From Lentisphaerota bacterium (GTDB lineage Bacteria > Verrucomicrobiota > Lentisphaeria > Victivallales > Victivallaceae), in the NCBI GenBank assembly GCA_024225035.1, contig JAAEMX010000224.1, positions 62,001 through 126,000 of the forward strand: a stretch of DNA of 64,000 bases. Reading direction: 5' to 3'. The notes below the pieces were generated by a model, which had not been told where the DNA came from, ran no database searches, and worked only from the letters and a program-made list of their open reading frames with translations. This document shows, in pieces, positions 9,248-18,791 of the stretch. Position 1 is the first letter of the stretch. Each line of letters starts with the position of its first letter. The position numbers and the translations under genes were made by a program.

Positions 9248-9254
9248 TATCAGT
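9243..9254. repeat. 12-bp palindrome holding both stop codons of convergent genes
   Basis: ACTGATATCAGT is a perfect palindrome. It contains the TGA of the DUF2752 gene (9245-9247) and, on the other strand, the TGA of gspK (9250-9252). There is no room for a separate terminator between the two genes. Confidence 0.6.
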
Positions 9255-10233
9255 AAAATGTGTAGTTGTAGTACTCTGTAAGAGGAGGCCGGGTAGAATC
9301 CGGACAGAAAGTACAGTTCAAAGTAGTACCGGGAGATTGGGGTGATGAAGTTTTTACCACGATGCTGTAAAAACCTGATTCCCGGTCTGAAAACTGGGCC
9401 AGCAGTTTGCTCATGAACATTCCTTCAACTGAATTTTTCAGAGGAATACGGTTGCGCCATAAGCGTAAGGCATTAGCTAACTGGCCTACTTCGCTGCCGG
9501 ATAGCTGGCAGCGTTCTTTTATCATACTCAGCGGCGCTGAGAAAAGGTTAGGGCGTGCTGTAATCCGGCGCATATTTCCCTGAGGAATTACATTAAATGA
9601 TCTGAGTCTGCCCATTGCATCAGGCGGATATCTTTTGGCTGCTCCGGGGATGAAATACATTTCTTCTCTGAACTGCATAGGTCCCATTCGAGGCATATTA
9701 AACAAGCCACGCTGCTGATATTCCTGCTGAATCCCACCTCCGCTGCGTACCAGGCTGTTGGGATCACTGTAAAGATCAACCTGATTGCAGAACGCGGTAA
9801 AAAGTTCCCGTCCATAGCTGTCCATAAAATATTTTTGCATCAGCTGACGTAAATCCTGAGACGGAGAACTTCCTCCAATATTTATGCCGCTGGCAGCATC
9901 TTCAATGCTCACTTCTACTGGAACACCGTTGATTTTAAAATGGTGCGGCAGGGAATCAGCCATCCAGCGTCCCGGAGCCGTTGCCTGTTGAGTGCCTAGC
10001 ACTCTGTCTGGAAATTGCTGTTTGTCCAGCATTACCATCCAGCGGGCACGATTGGCGGCGCTTTCGGCAGTATAAAAAGAACTGCCGTAACTGCAGAATG
10101 TTGCGGTTTCCAAAGCGGCATACTGCGAAAGTGTTACTGCTGACGCTACCAGAATTGACGCTGTAATAATCATACAGAGTACGGCAATAAGGGCTATGCC
10201 TGATTCTTCAGTTTTCGATGGTTTCTTTGGCAT
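9250..10233 (-). CDS. gspK: Type II secretion minor pseudopilin GspK
   Basis: GspK caps the tip of the secretion pseudopilus. The 327-residue protein has an N-terminal pseudopilin helix starting near GIALIAVL, lacking the Glu-5 as is usual for GspK. This is followed by a large domain with the family's FYTAESAANRARW start and helical middle. It is the last gene of the gsp operon and is 21 bases after gspJ. The C-terminus ends in a short Tyr-rich tail. Confidence 0.85.
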   Translation of the reverse strand: MPKKPSKTEESGIALIAVLCMIITASILVASAVTLSQYAALETATFCSYGSSFYTAESAANRARWMVMLDKQQFPDRVLGTQQATAPGRWMADSLPHHFKINGVPVEVSIEDAASGINIGGSSPSQDLRQLMQKYFMDSYGRELFTAFCNQVDLYSDPNSLVRSGGGIQQEYQQRGLFNMPRMGPMQFREEMYFIPGAAKRYPPDAMGRLRSFNVIPQGNMRRITARPNLFSAPLSMIKERCQLSGSEVGQLANALRLWRNRIPLKNSVEGMFMSKLLAQFSDRESGFYSIVVKTSSPQSPGTTLNCTFCPDSTRPPLTEYYNYTFY

Positions 10234-10254
10234 TGTTTTATAAATCCCTGTGTC

Positions 10255-10881
10255 CTATCTTCTTCCCAGATGAGTTTCATAAGAACTTCCTGCTGTCCGT
10301 CGCAGCCATGAAACAGAATCCCCGTTTTGAAATTTCAAAGTCATCTGAACAGCCAGAGGAATATACGGTTTTTCAGGATTCCAGTCGGATGTCCAGTTAA
10401 TGGCTCCATTTATTCTATCAGCGTACAAAAAAGATATTGACTCCACGTTATCTGCTATAACTTCCTGTTGACTGTGTTCGTCAAGATTTTCATCTACCCA
10501 GTATATAATGGGCGAATTGCGGTAAGCCGCAATCAGTTTTTTATTGCGTACAAATAAGCGGATAAATCTAATTCCACCCTGTGCGGGAGCTGTTACCCTG
10601 TGCAGGTAGGCTAAAGTCATTGAGTTTGACGCTCCCGTGAATATCTGCCTTGGACGGCGGTTCTGATCAGGCCAGTTGAATGGGACTGCATTCCTGAACG
10701 CATAATCAGCGATTCTATCTATTCCACGGTCATTATTGAGGTAATGAGAGTTAATCTTTATTTTGATCCATGAACGCTGCATACCGAAAAGAATACTGGC
10801 TACGAGAAATGAGATGACGGCAAAAATACCGATTGCCAGCATAACTTCAAAAAGAGTAAATCCTGCTTCACTGCGTTTCAT
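10255..10881 (-). CDS. gspJ: Type II secretion minor pseudopilin GspJ
   Basis: A 208-residue minor pseudopilin. The prepilin signal is MKRSEAG|FTLFEVMLAIGI, with the normal Gly-1 and Glu+5, followed by the long hydrophobic helix. The body fits GspJ, which joins GspI and GspK at the pseudopilus tip. It starts one base after gspI ends and is followed closely by gspK. Identity rests on the operon position as much as on the sequence. Confidence 0.82.
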   Translation of the reverse strand: MKRSEAGFTLFEVMLAIGIFAVISFLVASILFGMQRSWIKIKINSHYLNNDRGIDRIADYAFRNAVPFNWPDQNRRPRQIFTGASNSMTLAYLHRVTAPAQGGIRFIRLFVRNKKLIAAYRNSPIIYWVDENLDEHSQQEVIADNVESISFLYADRINGAINWTSDWNPEKPYIPLAVQMTLKFQNGDSVSWLRRTAGSSYETHLGRR

Positions 10882-10882
10882 G

Positions 10883-11269
10883 TCAACCTCCGACTATTCG
10901 GTCGATAGCTGCTGAATCAACAACTTTACCGCTTTTATGAATGAGCTTTACATGCATAGTTACGAAGCGGGCGTTATTCATTTTTACACCACCGCTTTCC
11001 GGCACTCCGGCAGGCGAATCAAATGTGCAATCCACTGAATATTTTGATTCTTGAAGAAATCTTTCATCGAGCGATGTTCCCGGAGGGTTAAGCATAAAAA
11101 ACTCTACAGCTTGAGTCAGCAAATGATCACGTTCCCAGCGGTCTCTGGCTTTAGCTGTGCGGTTTGAGGCTGAAGCCATGAGCATGCTCAATGACACCAC
11201 TCCTACAGTCAGGATGGTCATTGCGACCAGGATTTCTATCAAAGTAAAATTGTTGAGTCTTTTTTTCAT
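10883..11269 (-). CDS. gspI: Type II secretion minor pseudopilin GspI
   Basis: A 128-residue minor pseudopilin with a class III signal MKKRLNN|FTLIEILVAM. The residue before the cleavage site is Asn rather than Gly. Glu+5 is present. Its start overlaps the gspH stop by 4 bases, which implies translational coupling. GspI initiates the tip complex with GspJ and GspK. Confidence 0.8.
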   Translation of the reverse strand: MKKRLNNFTLIEILVAMTILTVGVVSLSMLMASASNRTAKARDRWERDHLLTQAVEFFMLNPPGTSLDERFLQESKYSVDCTFDSPAGVPESGGVKMNNARFVTMHVKLIHKSGKVVDSAAIDRIVGG

Positions 11270-11760
11270 TCTGCGTCCTCCAGTTGCCTGGTTTGGACGG
11301 CTCCGGTTAAAGGTGATACCCGAATAACGACACGACGACGATGACTGCTCAGAAGGATATCGTGCCCTGAGCCACTGCCGTCGGGAAACAATTTAAACAG
11401 ATTTACTGTTTCAGAATCCTCTCCGGGGTCAAGATCAAGGCGTCGGTATCTCAGCTTTAGATCAGGAGGCAGATGAATTCTGCCAACACGGCGGTTGATT
11501 TTCTGGTAAAAACCTGCCCATGTGGCATTAAGGGTGTGATCTTTCCGGTTCAGCCAGACAACAACAGGGTGACCAAGCCGGGTTGCGGCATTCCGGCTTA
11601 CAGCCAGCATTGTTTTTATGGTATTAACTTGTTTTTCGAGGGTAATAAACGCCGGCGCTCTGCGCAGTCTGACCGCGCCAACCGTCGCGATTATCGCCAC
11701 TATAACGATAACCGCGATCAATTCCACGAGGGTATAATTATGACGCAAGGCGCGATTCAA
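11266..11760 (-). CDS. gspH: Type II secretion minor pseudopilin GspH
   Basis: A 164-residue pseudopilin with N-terminus MNRALRHN|YTLVELIAVIVI: Asn before the cleavage site, Tyr instead of Phe at +1, and Glu at +5. The start codon is TTG at 11760; an AGGAGT ribosome site 8 bases upstream supports it, and no ATG fits. The gene lies 6 bases after gspG. GspH sits between the major pilin shaft and the tip complex. Confidence 0.8.
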   Translation of the reverse strand: MNRALRHNYTLVELIAVIVIVAIIATVGAVRLRRAPAFITLEKQVNTIKTMLAVSRNAATRLGHPVVVWLNRKDHTLNATWAGFYQKINRRVGRIHLPPDLKLRYRRLDLDPGEDSETVNLFKLFPDGSGSGHDILLSSHRRRVVIRVSPLTGAVQTRQLEDAE

Positions 11761-11766
11761 TACAAG

Positions 11767-12204
11767 TTACTCCTGAGTAGCCAGCCAGTTACCGACATCT
11801 GCGTTTTCTCCGGTGCCGCCGGGCTGTCCGTCGGCGCCATAACTCATGAGATCAAACTCACCGTGTTCGCCGGGGCATTTATAAACATAGGCTTTTCCCC
11901 AAGGGTCAGCAGGCAATCCCTGTTTGAGGTAAGGGCCATCCCAGTGACTGTCGTTATTGACATTTGAAACCAGTTCTTTGAGACCATAGCTGGCGTCCGG
12001 GAGGCGTCCCATGTCAAGACGGAAGTCGAAAACTGCCTGTTCGAGCAGTCTGATCTGAGTTTTGGCAGCACTTACTCTGGCACGTTTCACGTGTCTGAAA
12101 TAGAGTGGGGTGGCGATTGAAGCAAGCAGGGCGATAATTACAATCACCACCACCATTTCAATCATGGTAAACCAGTTTTTATTGAGCTTCTTACGAGTTT
12201 TCAT
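11767..12204 (-). CDS. gspG: Type II secretion major pseudopilin GspG
   Basis: A 145-residue major pseudopilin that forms the pseudopilus shaft. The hydrophobic helix (FTMIEMVVVIVIIALL) is followed by the GspG C-terminal domain with ALLLEQ-like helix, SYGLKELV, WDGPYLK and DPWGKAYVYKCPGEHGEFDLMSYGADG, the classical calcium-binding end. The residue before the cleavage site is Trp, not Gly. ATG 12204 is chosen over an upstream in-frame start at 12252 because AGGAGA precedes it. It follows gspF by 37 bases. Confidence 0.93.
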   Translation of the reverse strand: MKTRKKLNKNWFTMIEMVVVIVIIALLASIATPLYFRHVKRARVSAAKTQIRLLEQAVFDFRLDMGRLPDASYGLKELVSNVNNDSHWDGPYLKQGLPADPWGKAYVYKCPGEHGEFDLMSYGADGQPGGTGENADVGNWLATQE

Positions 12205-12241
12205 TCTATTGTTCTCCTGTGGGTTAAAACAGATTAAACTT

Positions 12242-13435
12242 TTAAATTGCATTCATCTCCATGATGGCAAGGAATATTGAAATGACTACCATCAATACTA
12301 TTGCGGCCAGTACAAGAATAATTACTGGCTCCATCATAGCAAGCAGGCGTTTGATTGTTACTTTTAGTTTGCGCTCCGCCTCGTCCGCTATCTGCTCAAG
12401 CATTGGCCCAACGCTGCCGGATTCTTCCGCGATTCTGATCATTGGAATACTGCCCGGTGGCATGTATGGACTTTTATTGAGCGCTGCAGAAAGCTTGGAG
12501 CCGCTGCGCAATTCATCCGTGACCTTCGAGAATGTTCCCGATATTGCCCGGTTTTCGATAACTCGGATGCCGATTTTAACGGCTGGTAAAAGATGGACAT
12601 GGTTTTTCAGCATGATTGCCATGGTTCGCACAAAACGACTGATGTGAATAGCGCTTATCAAACGACCAATCAGCGGCAGTTTCAACATAAACTTATCCCA
12701 CTTCGTTTTCAATTTTCCGCCTTGTTTAAGTTTTCTTGAAAAAACAACGGCTCCAACAATGAGTAGAGGCCATATCCACCAGCATGCTTTGAAAAATTCA
12801 CCTGTTTTTAACATGACAAGCGTTATGGCTGGGAGTTCCCTTCCCATGTCGTGAAAAATCTTAGCAAAGCGTGGAATAAACACGGTGAACAGCATTATGA
12901 CGACTATAAATGTAACGCCTAATACAATCATGGGATATATAGAGCTGGTGACAATAAACTCTTTCAAACTGCGGCTTTCGTTGAGGAAGCGTCGCAGTTC
13001 ACGGATAGTTTCTGGCAGGCAGCCAGTCTCTTCTCCGGTTTCGACCAGACTGGCGTAGATTGCAGGAAAACGATGTGGCTGTGAGCGAATAAGTTCAGAA
13101 AACTTTTTACCTTCATGTAGACCGCGACGCATTGAGCGGACGACATCTCTGGATTCACCCTCAGGAACGCTTTGCTCAATAATAGCCAGACATTTTTCAA
13201 AAGGAATATTGGCGTCAAGCAGTGGCATAAGGCGGTCAGTAAATTCGCACACATCGAGATCTTTGCGTTTCAGGCGAAATGAATGTTTTGCCATGCCAGC
13301 TTCGCCGTAGGCTTTTATTGGAATCAGGCCGCGCCGCCTGAGACGAACCAGAGAATCGGCCTCATTATCGGCCTCAATGGTCACGTCAAACGCGCTTTTG
13401 CCAGGTTCCATAGCTTTATATTTATAACTTGTCAT
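12242..13435 (-). CDS. gspF: Type II secretion inner-membrane platform protein GspF
   Basis: A 397-residue polytopic protein with two GspF repeats (about 60-185 and 265-385) and three membrane helices (near 165-190, 215-235 and 365-395). It has the family patterns LPETI, EESGSVGPMLEQIADEAERKL and MEPVIILVLA. It couples the GspE ATPase to pseudopilus growth. It lies 13 bases after gspE and is in operon with gspG. Confidence 0.93.
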   Translation of the reverse strand: MTSYKYKAMEPGKSAFDVTIEADNEADSLVRLRRRGLIPIKAYGEAGMAKHSFRLKRKDLDVCEFTDRLMPLLDANIPFEKCLAIIEQSVPEGESRDVVRSMRRGLHEGKKFSELIRSQPHRFPAIYASLVETGEETGCLPETIRELRRFLNESRSLKEFIVTSSIYPMIVLGVTFIVVIMLFTVFIPRFAKIFHDMGRELPAITLVMLKTGEFFKACWWIWPLLIVGAVVFSRKLKQGGKLKTKWDKFMLKLPLIGRLISAIHISRFVRTMAIMLKNHVHLLPAVKIGIRVIENRAISGTFSKVTDELRSGSKLSAALNKSPYMPPGSIPMIRIAEESGSVGPMLEQIADEAERKLKVTIKRLLAMMEPVIILVLAAIVLMVVISIFLAIMEMNAI

Positions 13436-13448
13436 ACACGCTTAGTTC

Positions 13449-15056
13449 CTACATATCGCTGGCGGTTCTTTTTATCTCCGCTTGAGTTGTAATTTTTTCT
13501 TTTACTTTTCGCATACCGTCTTCCAGCAACGGAATCATACCGTTTTTTACTCCGATTTTATTTATTTCAGCACTTGAACTGTTTGCTATTACTGCCCTGC
13601 GGACTTCGTCATCAATCATCAGCAGCTCATAAATACCTGTTCTGCCTTTGTAGCCGGAGCCGCCACATTTACGGCAACGGTTACCGGTCATATTTACGTT
13701 GATGCCCGTACCTTCGCAGTCTGAACAGATCCTGCGGATCAAACGTTGTGACAAGACCCCGAACAAAGCTGATGCCACCAGAAAGCTTTCAACCCCCATG
13801 TCAATCAGACGGGTGATAGCACCTGCTGCGTCATTAGTATGTAAGGTGCTCAGTACAAGATGACCGGTCAGTGCGGCATTGATTGCAATATCGGCGGTTT
13901 CACGGTCACGAATTTCCCCTACCAGAATAACGTCCGGGTCCTGTCGTACTATCGAACGCAATCCTGACGCGAACGAAAGCCCTATTTTTGCATTAACCTG
14001 CATCTGACAAAGTCCCGGGAGCTGATACTCAACTGGGTCTTCAACAGTAATGATTTTGCGGGCTTTATTGTTCAATTGCTGCATCACACTGTAAAGTGTG
14101 GTTGTTTTTCCTGAACCAGTCGGCCCCACAACAAGGATAATGCCGTGGGGGATATTGATGAGCTTGTCAAATCTGTCAAGGCAATGCCTGGACATACCGA
14201 GTTTAGCCAGGTCAAAAGCCATGGCATCTTTCCGTAGAATACGCATGACAATACTTTCACCTTCCATAATAGGAATGGTGCTTATACGGATATCTATGTC
14301 GTAGCGTCCGACATGAAAGTTTGTGCGTCCGTCCTGCGGCAGTCGGCTTTCGGCAATATTCAGCCCTCCTAAAAGCTTAATTCGGGAGGCTATCGCCGGG
14401 TAATCACTTAGTGGACAGGTGAGATAATCGCGTAGAATACCGTCAATTCTGAAACGTATTGACATATGCGACGCTTCTGGTTCAATATGAATATCACTGG
14501 CTTCCTGTTCAATTGCCTGTGTCAGCATTTCATTGACCAGTCGGACAACCCGGGCTTCACTGGCAAGATTTCTAAGAGTATCTTCATCACCTTCAAGTGA
14601 GAGGCCTTCGTCTTTGTCGTTATCTGTATAGGCGATGTTAATCACTCGTTCAAGAAGGCTGCGGCGCACGAGCCTGAAGTCAGCTTCCAGATTGAAATAG
14701 GTTTTGAAAAAATAATAATGAGCGCTGCGCATATATGGATTACTGATCAGCAGCGTAACATTTTCCTCGTTCCAGTCATAAGGCAGGACACAATTACCAG
14801 TCAGATAATCCTGTGATATATCCGGGAATTGTTCGGGAGGAACCAGCTCGTTTTCATCCAGACAAGGAATGCCGGTAACCTCATTATATATCGTTACGAT
14901 ATCTGATTCTGTGACAGTACCCAGTTCGCAAAGACGGCGATCCAGCTCCAGCGGGCTGCGCCCGACAAGCTCCTGCTCATAATCCGGATAATGAGCAGAT
15001 ATCTTCAGCCGCAATTCGGATAGCAGCTGATCATAGCTGTTGTTGTTTTTCTCCAT
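13449..15056 (-). CDS. gspE: Type II secretion ATPase GspE
   Basis: A 535-residue cytoplasmic ATPase that powers pseudopilus assembly. Present are the N-terminal GspE domain, the HIEPE motif, the Walker A VGPTGSGKTTTL, the Asp box, the Walker B DVILVGEIRD and the His box GHLVLSTLHTND. A zinc site with two C-x2-C pairs (CSDC and CRKC) lies in the last 100 residues. Start ATG 15056 is one base after the gspD stop. A longer in-frame extension to 15197 would overlap gspD and is rejected. Confidence 0.95.
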   Translation of the reverse strand: MEKNNNSYDQLLSELRLKISAHYPDYEQELVGRSPLELDRRLCELGTVTESDIVTIYNEVTGIPCLDENELVPPEQFPDISQDYLTGNCVLPYDWNEENVTLLISNPYMRSAHYYFFKTYFNLEADFRLVRRSLLERVINIAYTDNDKDEGLSLEGDEDTLRNLASEARVVRLVNEMLTQAIEQEASDIHIEPEASHMSIRFRIDGILRDYLTCPLSDYPAIASRIKLLGGLNIAESRLPQDGRTNFHVGRYDIDIRISTIPIMEGESIVMRILRKDAMAFDLAKLGMSRHCLDRFDKLINIPHGIILVVGPTGSGKTTTLYSVMQQLNNKARKIITVEDPVEYQLPGLCQMQVNAKIGLSFASGLRSIVRQDPDVILVGEIRDRETADIAINAALTGHLVLSTLHTNDAAGAITRLIDMGVESFLVASALFGVLSQRLIRRICSDCEGTGINVNMTGNRCRKCGGSGYKGRTGIYELLMIDDEVRRAVIANSSSAEINKIGVKNGMIPLLEDGMRKVKEKITTQAEIKRTASDM

Positions 15057-15057
15057 A

Positions 15058-17418
15058 CTAACCCTGTCCAGATTTTTTCTTCTTTTCGTCTGGGTCACCG
15101 TGAACATTTTTATATTCAAATTCTCGAATAGATTGAATCGCATTCCTGTAGCGCTTAACAACTTTTTCAAGATTGGTATGTTTGCTGATGATTTCACCCT
15201 GTACCAGTATCAACATTTCTGTGCGTTCTTTAGTATTATTTGTATTTCCTACCAGTCTGTTCAGGAATGGTATGTCAATCAGAAATGGGATACTGTCAAG
15301 CTGACGCTCTTCTCTTTCCCGGATGAGTCCACCGATAATCAATGCTTGCTTGTTTTCAAGTCCCATGCTTGTACGCAGCACACGCTCCTGAATGGTTGGA
15401 GAGTCAATAGTTGAACTTTGAGTTTTTATTGCCTGAGAAACCACTTGTTCTAAGTCCAGGTTGATCATATCACCTTGTGTAATATGGGGCGTAATGGTCA
15501 GAATAATGCCGGTATCCTGATATTGGATTGAGCGTCTAATACTAGTATCATTAGGGATTTGCGATTGAGTATTTGTGATTTCAGCAGAGATTAAAGGAAC
15601 TTTGTCACCTACAGAGATTTTTGCCTGAGCATGACTTTGGACCAAAATCTGCGGACTGGATATTACTTTAACATTGCCGTGTCCTGCAAGAGCGCGAAGG
15701 TAAGCGAACTTCTGATTAGGGTTATTGGGATTAGTTACCCAGTACTTAAATCCGTACTGATCAGGCTTATTAGGGCCAGTTAAATCCTTATAATCAGTAC
15801 CAATATGCTGCCCATATTTGCCGCCAAGATTGATGTCTGAAAATTCTACACCGAACTCTGTGTTTTTGCTCAAAGTTATTTCAACAACCAGTACCTGCAG
15901 CAGAACTTGTGGAGGAATGGTATCAAGCCGTTCCAGCAAGGCTTTCATCAAAGCATAGGTGCGTGGTTTGGTTCTGATTATAAGACGGTTTTGTACAGCG
16001 TCAGCAAAAAGTTTGCTTGGTACGTCAAAAACACTTACAGATTCTTTATCCTTTTCTTTTGAGCTTGAGGAGCGCTTGCTTTCTATCTTAGAACTTTTAG
16101 TTTTAACTCCGCTGTTGCCGCCGCCTGAAGTTAACAGGCTTGAGAAAGAGCCTGAAGAACCAGTGGCTGCTGTATCTACAGCAGTTCCGGAAGCCTGATT
16201 GTCGGCAGTGTTGCTGAAACTTTCCCCGCCACCGTAGGCATCGGTACTGTTACTGGTATCCGGTTTAATAGTCTCGCCGGCTACATTGAATATTACCGAC
16301 AAAGCTTTTGTCAGTTCATCAGCTTTTCCGTTTATAATCTTGTATATGTAGACTCTTTCCTGATCGCCAATATCGTTACGGTCAAGCTGTTTAACCCACT
16401 CACTAATTTCTGCGATAGCATCTTTTGACGCAGCAGCAGCAACTATTACCTGAAGTCGGTCAACGCCAATCAGGTGAACAGAACTGGAACCTTTAAATTC
16501 TTTATCATGCTGGACAGGGAAACCCAGTACAGGAAGGATAGTACCAAGTTCTCCTTCTATTCTTTTTGCCGAAATATTGCGACAGGCTATAACAGCCCGG
16601 TACCAGCCTTTTTTCTGGCTTCTGTCAAGAATTTTGACCAGTTCGCGTATTTTCAGGATGTTAGCACTTGTATCAATAACCATTATTGCGGTCTGTGAAG
16701 GCAGAGCTTGTATCGAACCACCTTCACTGACAAAGTTTTTAAGCCCGTCAACAACATCCTTAGCACCGGTATAGCGTAATGGTATAACTACAGCTCTGGC
16801 GTTGCTGAGTTCTCCGATGCTGACATTGCTGTCCCTGGATAAGTCTCCAAGCGGAAGGATTTTTATAGTTTTACCAATAGGCGAGCAGTAAGCATCGGCC
16901 ATGTTCAGAACCTGGTCAAATACTTTCCATATTTCTGCCTTGGTGAGCATTGAATCTATTGATAGAGTTACTGTGCCGCTTACTTGTGGATCAATAATAA
17001 ATTGGAAGTCAAGTACCATGGCAAATGCCGGAATAACATCTCGAATGTCTGCTTGATCAAAATCTATTGTAACTTTTAACGATTTGCCTCCGTCTTTGAG
17101 TTTGGAGACAAAGCGATCAAAGAATTGTTTCGCGGAAACAGGTTTGACCGCGTCACCTTCCTTCATTTTATCAATGCCGCTGTTACTGGCAGAAAAATTA
17201 AAAGGCTTAACCTCGTCCACCCCGATGGTATCATCAGTAACGCGTCTGACAACAGTTTTCCCATTTCTTTTCAAAGCAACGATTACAGGCGGATCTTCAG
17301 TAATCTTTTTCTTTTCAACAGGTTCATTGAAAAGCGAGCATGATGAAAGCAGGCATGCCACTAAGGATAGAGCCGCCGCCTTGAAAAGCATCTTTCTCTC
17401 GGTTTTCGCTAAATTCAT
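15058..17418 (-). CDS. gspD: Type II secretion secretin GspD (lipoprotein)
   Basis: A 786-residue outer-membrane secretin. The N-terminus is a lipoprotein signal with lipobox LLSSC (Cys about 27). N0/N1/N2 domains follow, then a Gly/Ser-rich linker (near 380-445) inside or next to N3. The secretin domain contains VLLQVLVVEITLS, VISSPQILVQSHAQAKISVG and the late IIGGLIRERE segment. A lipidated secretin may not need a separate pilotin. It follows gspC after a 117-base gap, the widest in the operon. Confidence 0.94.
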   Translation of the reverse strand: MNLAKTERKMLFKAAALSLVACLLSSCSLFNEPVEKKKITEDPPVIVALKRNGKTVVRRVTDDTIGVDEVKPFNFSASNSGIDKMKEGDAVKPVSAKQFFDRFVSKLKDGGKSLKVTIDFDQADIRDVIPAFAMVLDFQFIIDPQVSGTVTLSIDSMLTKAEIWKVFDQVLNMADAYCSPIGKTIKILPLGDLSRDSNVSIGELSNARAVVIPLRYTGAKDVVDGLKNFVSEGGSIQALPSQTAIMVIDTSANILKIRELVKILDRSQKKGWYRAVIACRNISAKRIEGELGTILPVLGFPVQHDKEFKGSSSVHLIGVDRLQVIVAAAASKDAIAEISEWVKQLDRNDIGDQERVYIYKIINGKADELTKALSVIFNVAGETIKPDTSNSTDAYGGGESFSNTADNQASGTAVDTAATGSSGSFSSLLTSGGGNSGVKTKSSKIESKRSSSSKEKDKESVSVFDVPSKLFADAVQNRLIIRTKPRTYALMKALLERLDTIPPQVLLQVLVVEITLSKNTEFGVEFSDINLGGKYGQHIGTDYKDLTGPNKPDQYGFKYWVTNPNNPNQKFAYLRALAGHGNVKVISSPQILVQSHAQAKISVGDKVPLISAEITNTQSQIPNDTSIRRSIQYQDTGIILTITPHITQGDMINLDLEQVVSQAIKTQSSTIDSPTIQERVLRTSMGLENKQALIIGGLIREREERQLDSIPFLIDIPFLNRLVGNTNNTKERTEMLILVQGEIISKHTNLEKVVKRYRNAIQSIREFEYKNVHGDPDEKKKKSGQG

Positions 17419-17535
17419 AATCGTGTTCCTTGATGATTGTCTTCAGCCTGCGAATTATTTATGTCCAACTGAATATCTGTGTAATTTTGTACAGACTGCA
17501 TATATAAAAGATTTATTATTACCTGTTTTTTGTTT

Positions 17536-18192
17536 TTACCTGCGGTTAAATGTTGATCTTACCGGAGGTTTTGCCGGTACTGATTTTTTAGCCCGTGACG
17601 ATACAGGTTTGTGCCCTTTTGAGGGCGGTTTAGGTTCACCTCTGGTTACTTTCAATCTTAAACTACTGCCGCCCGGAGTCCTGAGAACGACATGATCTCC
17701 GCTGATTTTCTTGAGCACATAACCATGCGGCAGTTTATCATCTAATTTATATAGTTTGCTCTGTGGCTCTTTAGGCAGGTTCGACGTCCCGGGACGCTTA
17801 TTTGCTCCCGGCGGTGAATAACGCCGCTGCCATGATGGTACTGAGCCGTTACCGTTTTGATTTTGCGGAGCCTTCTCCTTAATTACGGCCCATGACTCAT
17901 TGCCGCAGCGAAAGGTGCCAACCAGTTCAAACGGTGCATTTCCGGACACATCAGCACCTTTAGGAGGGCCACCTCTACTGGGGTTGAATAAGTCACCCAG
18001 AATAATACTTGCAGGCCTTATCGGGGGGCGAAAAGCACTTCCCGGGCCATGACTTAGTACCTGCCATGGTTTTCCTGTTTTTCTCGCTGGCGCTTTTTTC
18101 AGGTGTGCCGGGCGATAATTCAGGAATTTCCACCCGGTTGCCATTGTGCAGACGAGTAACACTATATTGATTATCAAATAACGTTTTTTCAC
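17536..18192 (-). CDS. gspC: GspC-like type II secretion protein
   Basis: A 218-residue protein with one N-terminal membrane helix, a Pro-rich linker and a homology-region-like core: DLFNP, then FELVGTF, then a YKLDDKLPHGYVLKKISGDHVVLR segment that matches the GspC fold. GspC links the inner-membrane platform to the secretin. The C-terminal tail is very basic and Pro-rich, with no PDZ domain. Its start overlaps the gspM stop by 4 bases. The assignment is supported by both motif and operon position. Confidence 0.75.
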   Translation of the reverse strand: MKKRYLIINIVLLVCTMATGWKFLNYRPAHLKKAPARKTGKPWQVLSHGPGSAFRPPIRPASIILGDLFNPSRGGPPKGADVSGNAPFELVGTFRCGNESWAVIKEKAPQNQNGNGSVPSWQRRYSPPGANKRPGTSNLPKEPQSKLYKLDDKLPHGYVLKKISGDHVVLRTPGGSSLRLKVTRGEPKPPSKGHKPVSSRAKKSVPAKPPVRSTFNRR

Positions 18193-18791
18193 TTCTTATC
18201 CAGCTCCAGCAATCCTGACAGAGGCTTGCTTTTGACACTGATAACACGCAGAGTTCCTGATAATTCCAGGTTTTCCGGCTGCATTACTCTTTCAGGCATG
18301 AGTGATACATTTTTCCACCCGATGGCAGGGCGCATGTTTTTCAGGGATATCAGGAAGTTGACTACTGATTCCAGTTTTCCATTCGACGATATCGAGACGT
18401 CATAGGTAAAAACACCTTCTGTAGCCTGGGACTTTTGCGGTGGGCCGAGGTATCTCACTTTTAGGCCGGTACGCTTTGCGGCGCTTTCGATTTTATTCCT
18501 GATTTCCAAGTCAGGGTTGCTTTGCTTTGTGAAAAGCCAAATTGTATTTTTTTCGGCCTTGACCGAATTGATCAGGGAATCAATACTCACTTTAGCCGCG
18601 GTAAGCTGCTTGAGTTTTTCCCTTAAGTCTTTTACCTGATTATGCTGTTTGCTGATATCGCTGTCATTAGGCCATAGATCACCTGTGCCGGAAAAATTCA
18701 CCAGCAGCGATATCAGGACCAGCAGCCCCGCTCCGCCAGCGATGAGCAGCATCTTTTTGCGATTATCAATGTTATTTAATTTTTCCAGCAT
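18189..18791 (-). CDS. gspM: GspM/PilO-like type II secretion platform protein
   Basis: A 200-residue protein with a single helix (about 12-32), a coiled-coil stretch (about 45-75) and a ferredoxin-like C-terminal domain, as in GspM or PilO. It partners with GspL in the inner-membrane platform. Its first 20 bases overlap the end of gspL, and gspC overlaps its end, so the three are coupled. The weak sequence conservation of this family makes operon position the main evidence. Confidence 0.75.
   Translation of the reverse strand: MLEKLNNIDNRKKMLLIAGGAGLLVLISLLVNFSGTGDLWPNDSDISKQHNQVKDLREKLKQLTAAKVSIDSLINSVKAEKNTIWLFTKQSNPDLEIRNKIESAAKRTGLKVRYLGPPQKSQATEGVFTYDVSISSNGKLESVVNFLISLKNMRPAIGWKNVSLMPERVMQPENLELSGTLRVISVKSKPLSGLLELDKK

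Noticed and set aside
15040-15414. Plus-strand open frame over the gspD/gspE junction
   Set aside because: Antisense to two conserved secretion genes with no ribosome site.
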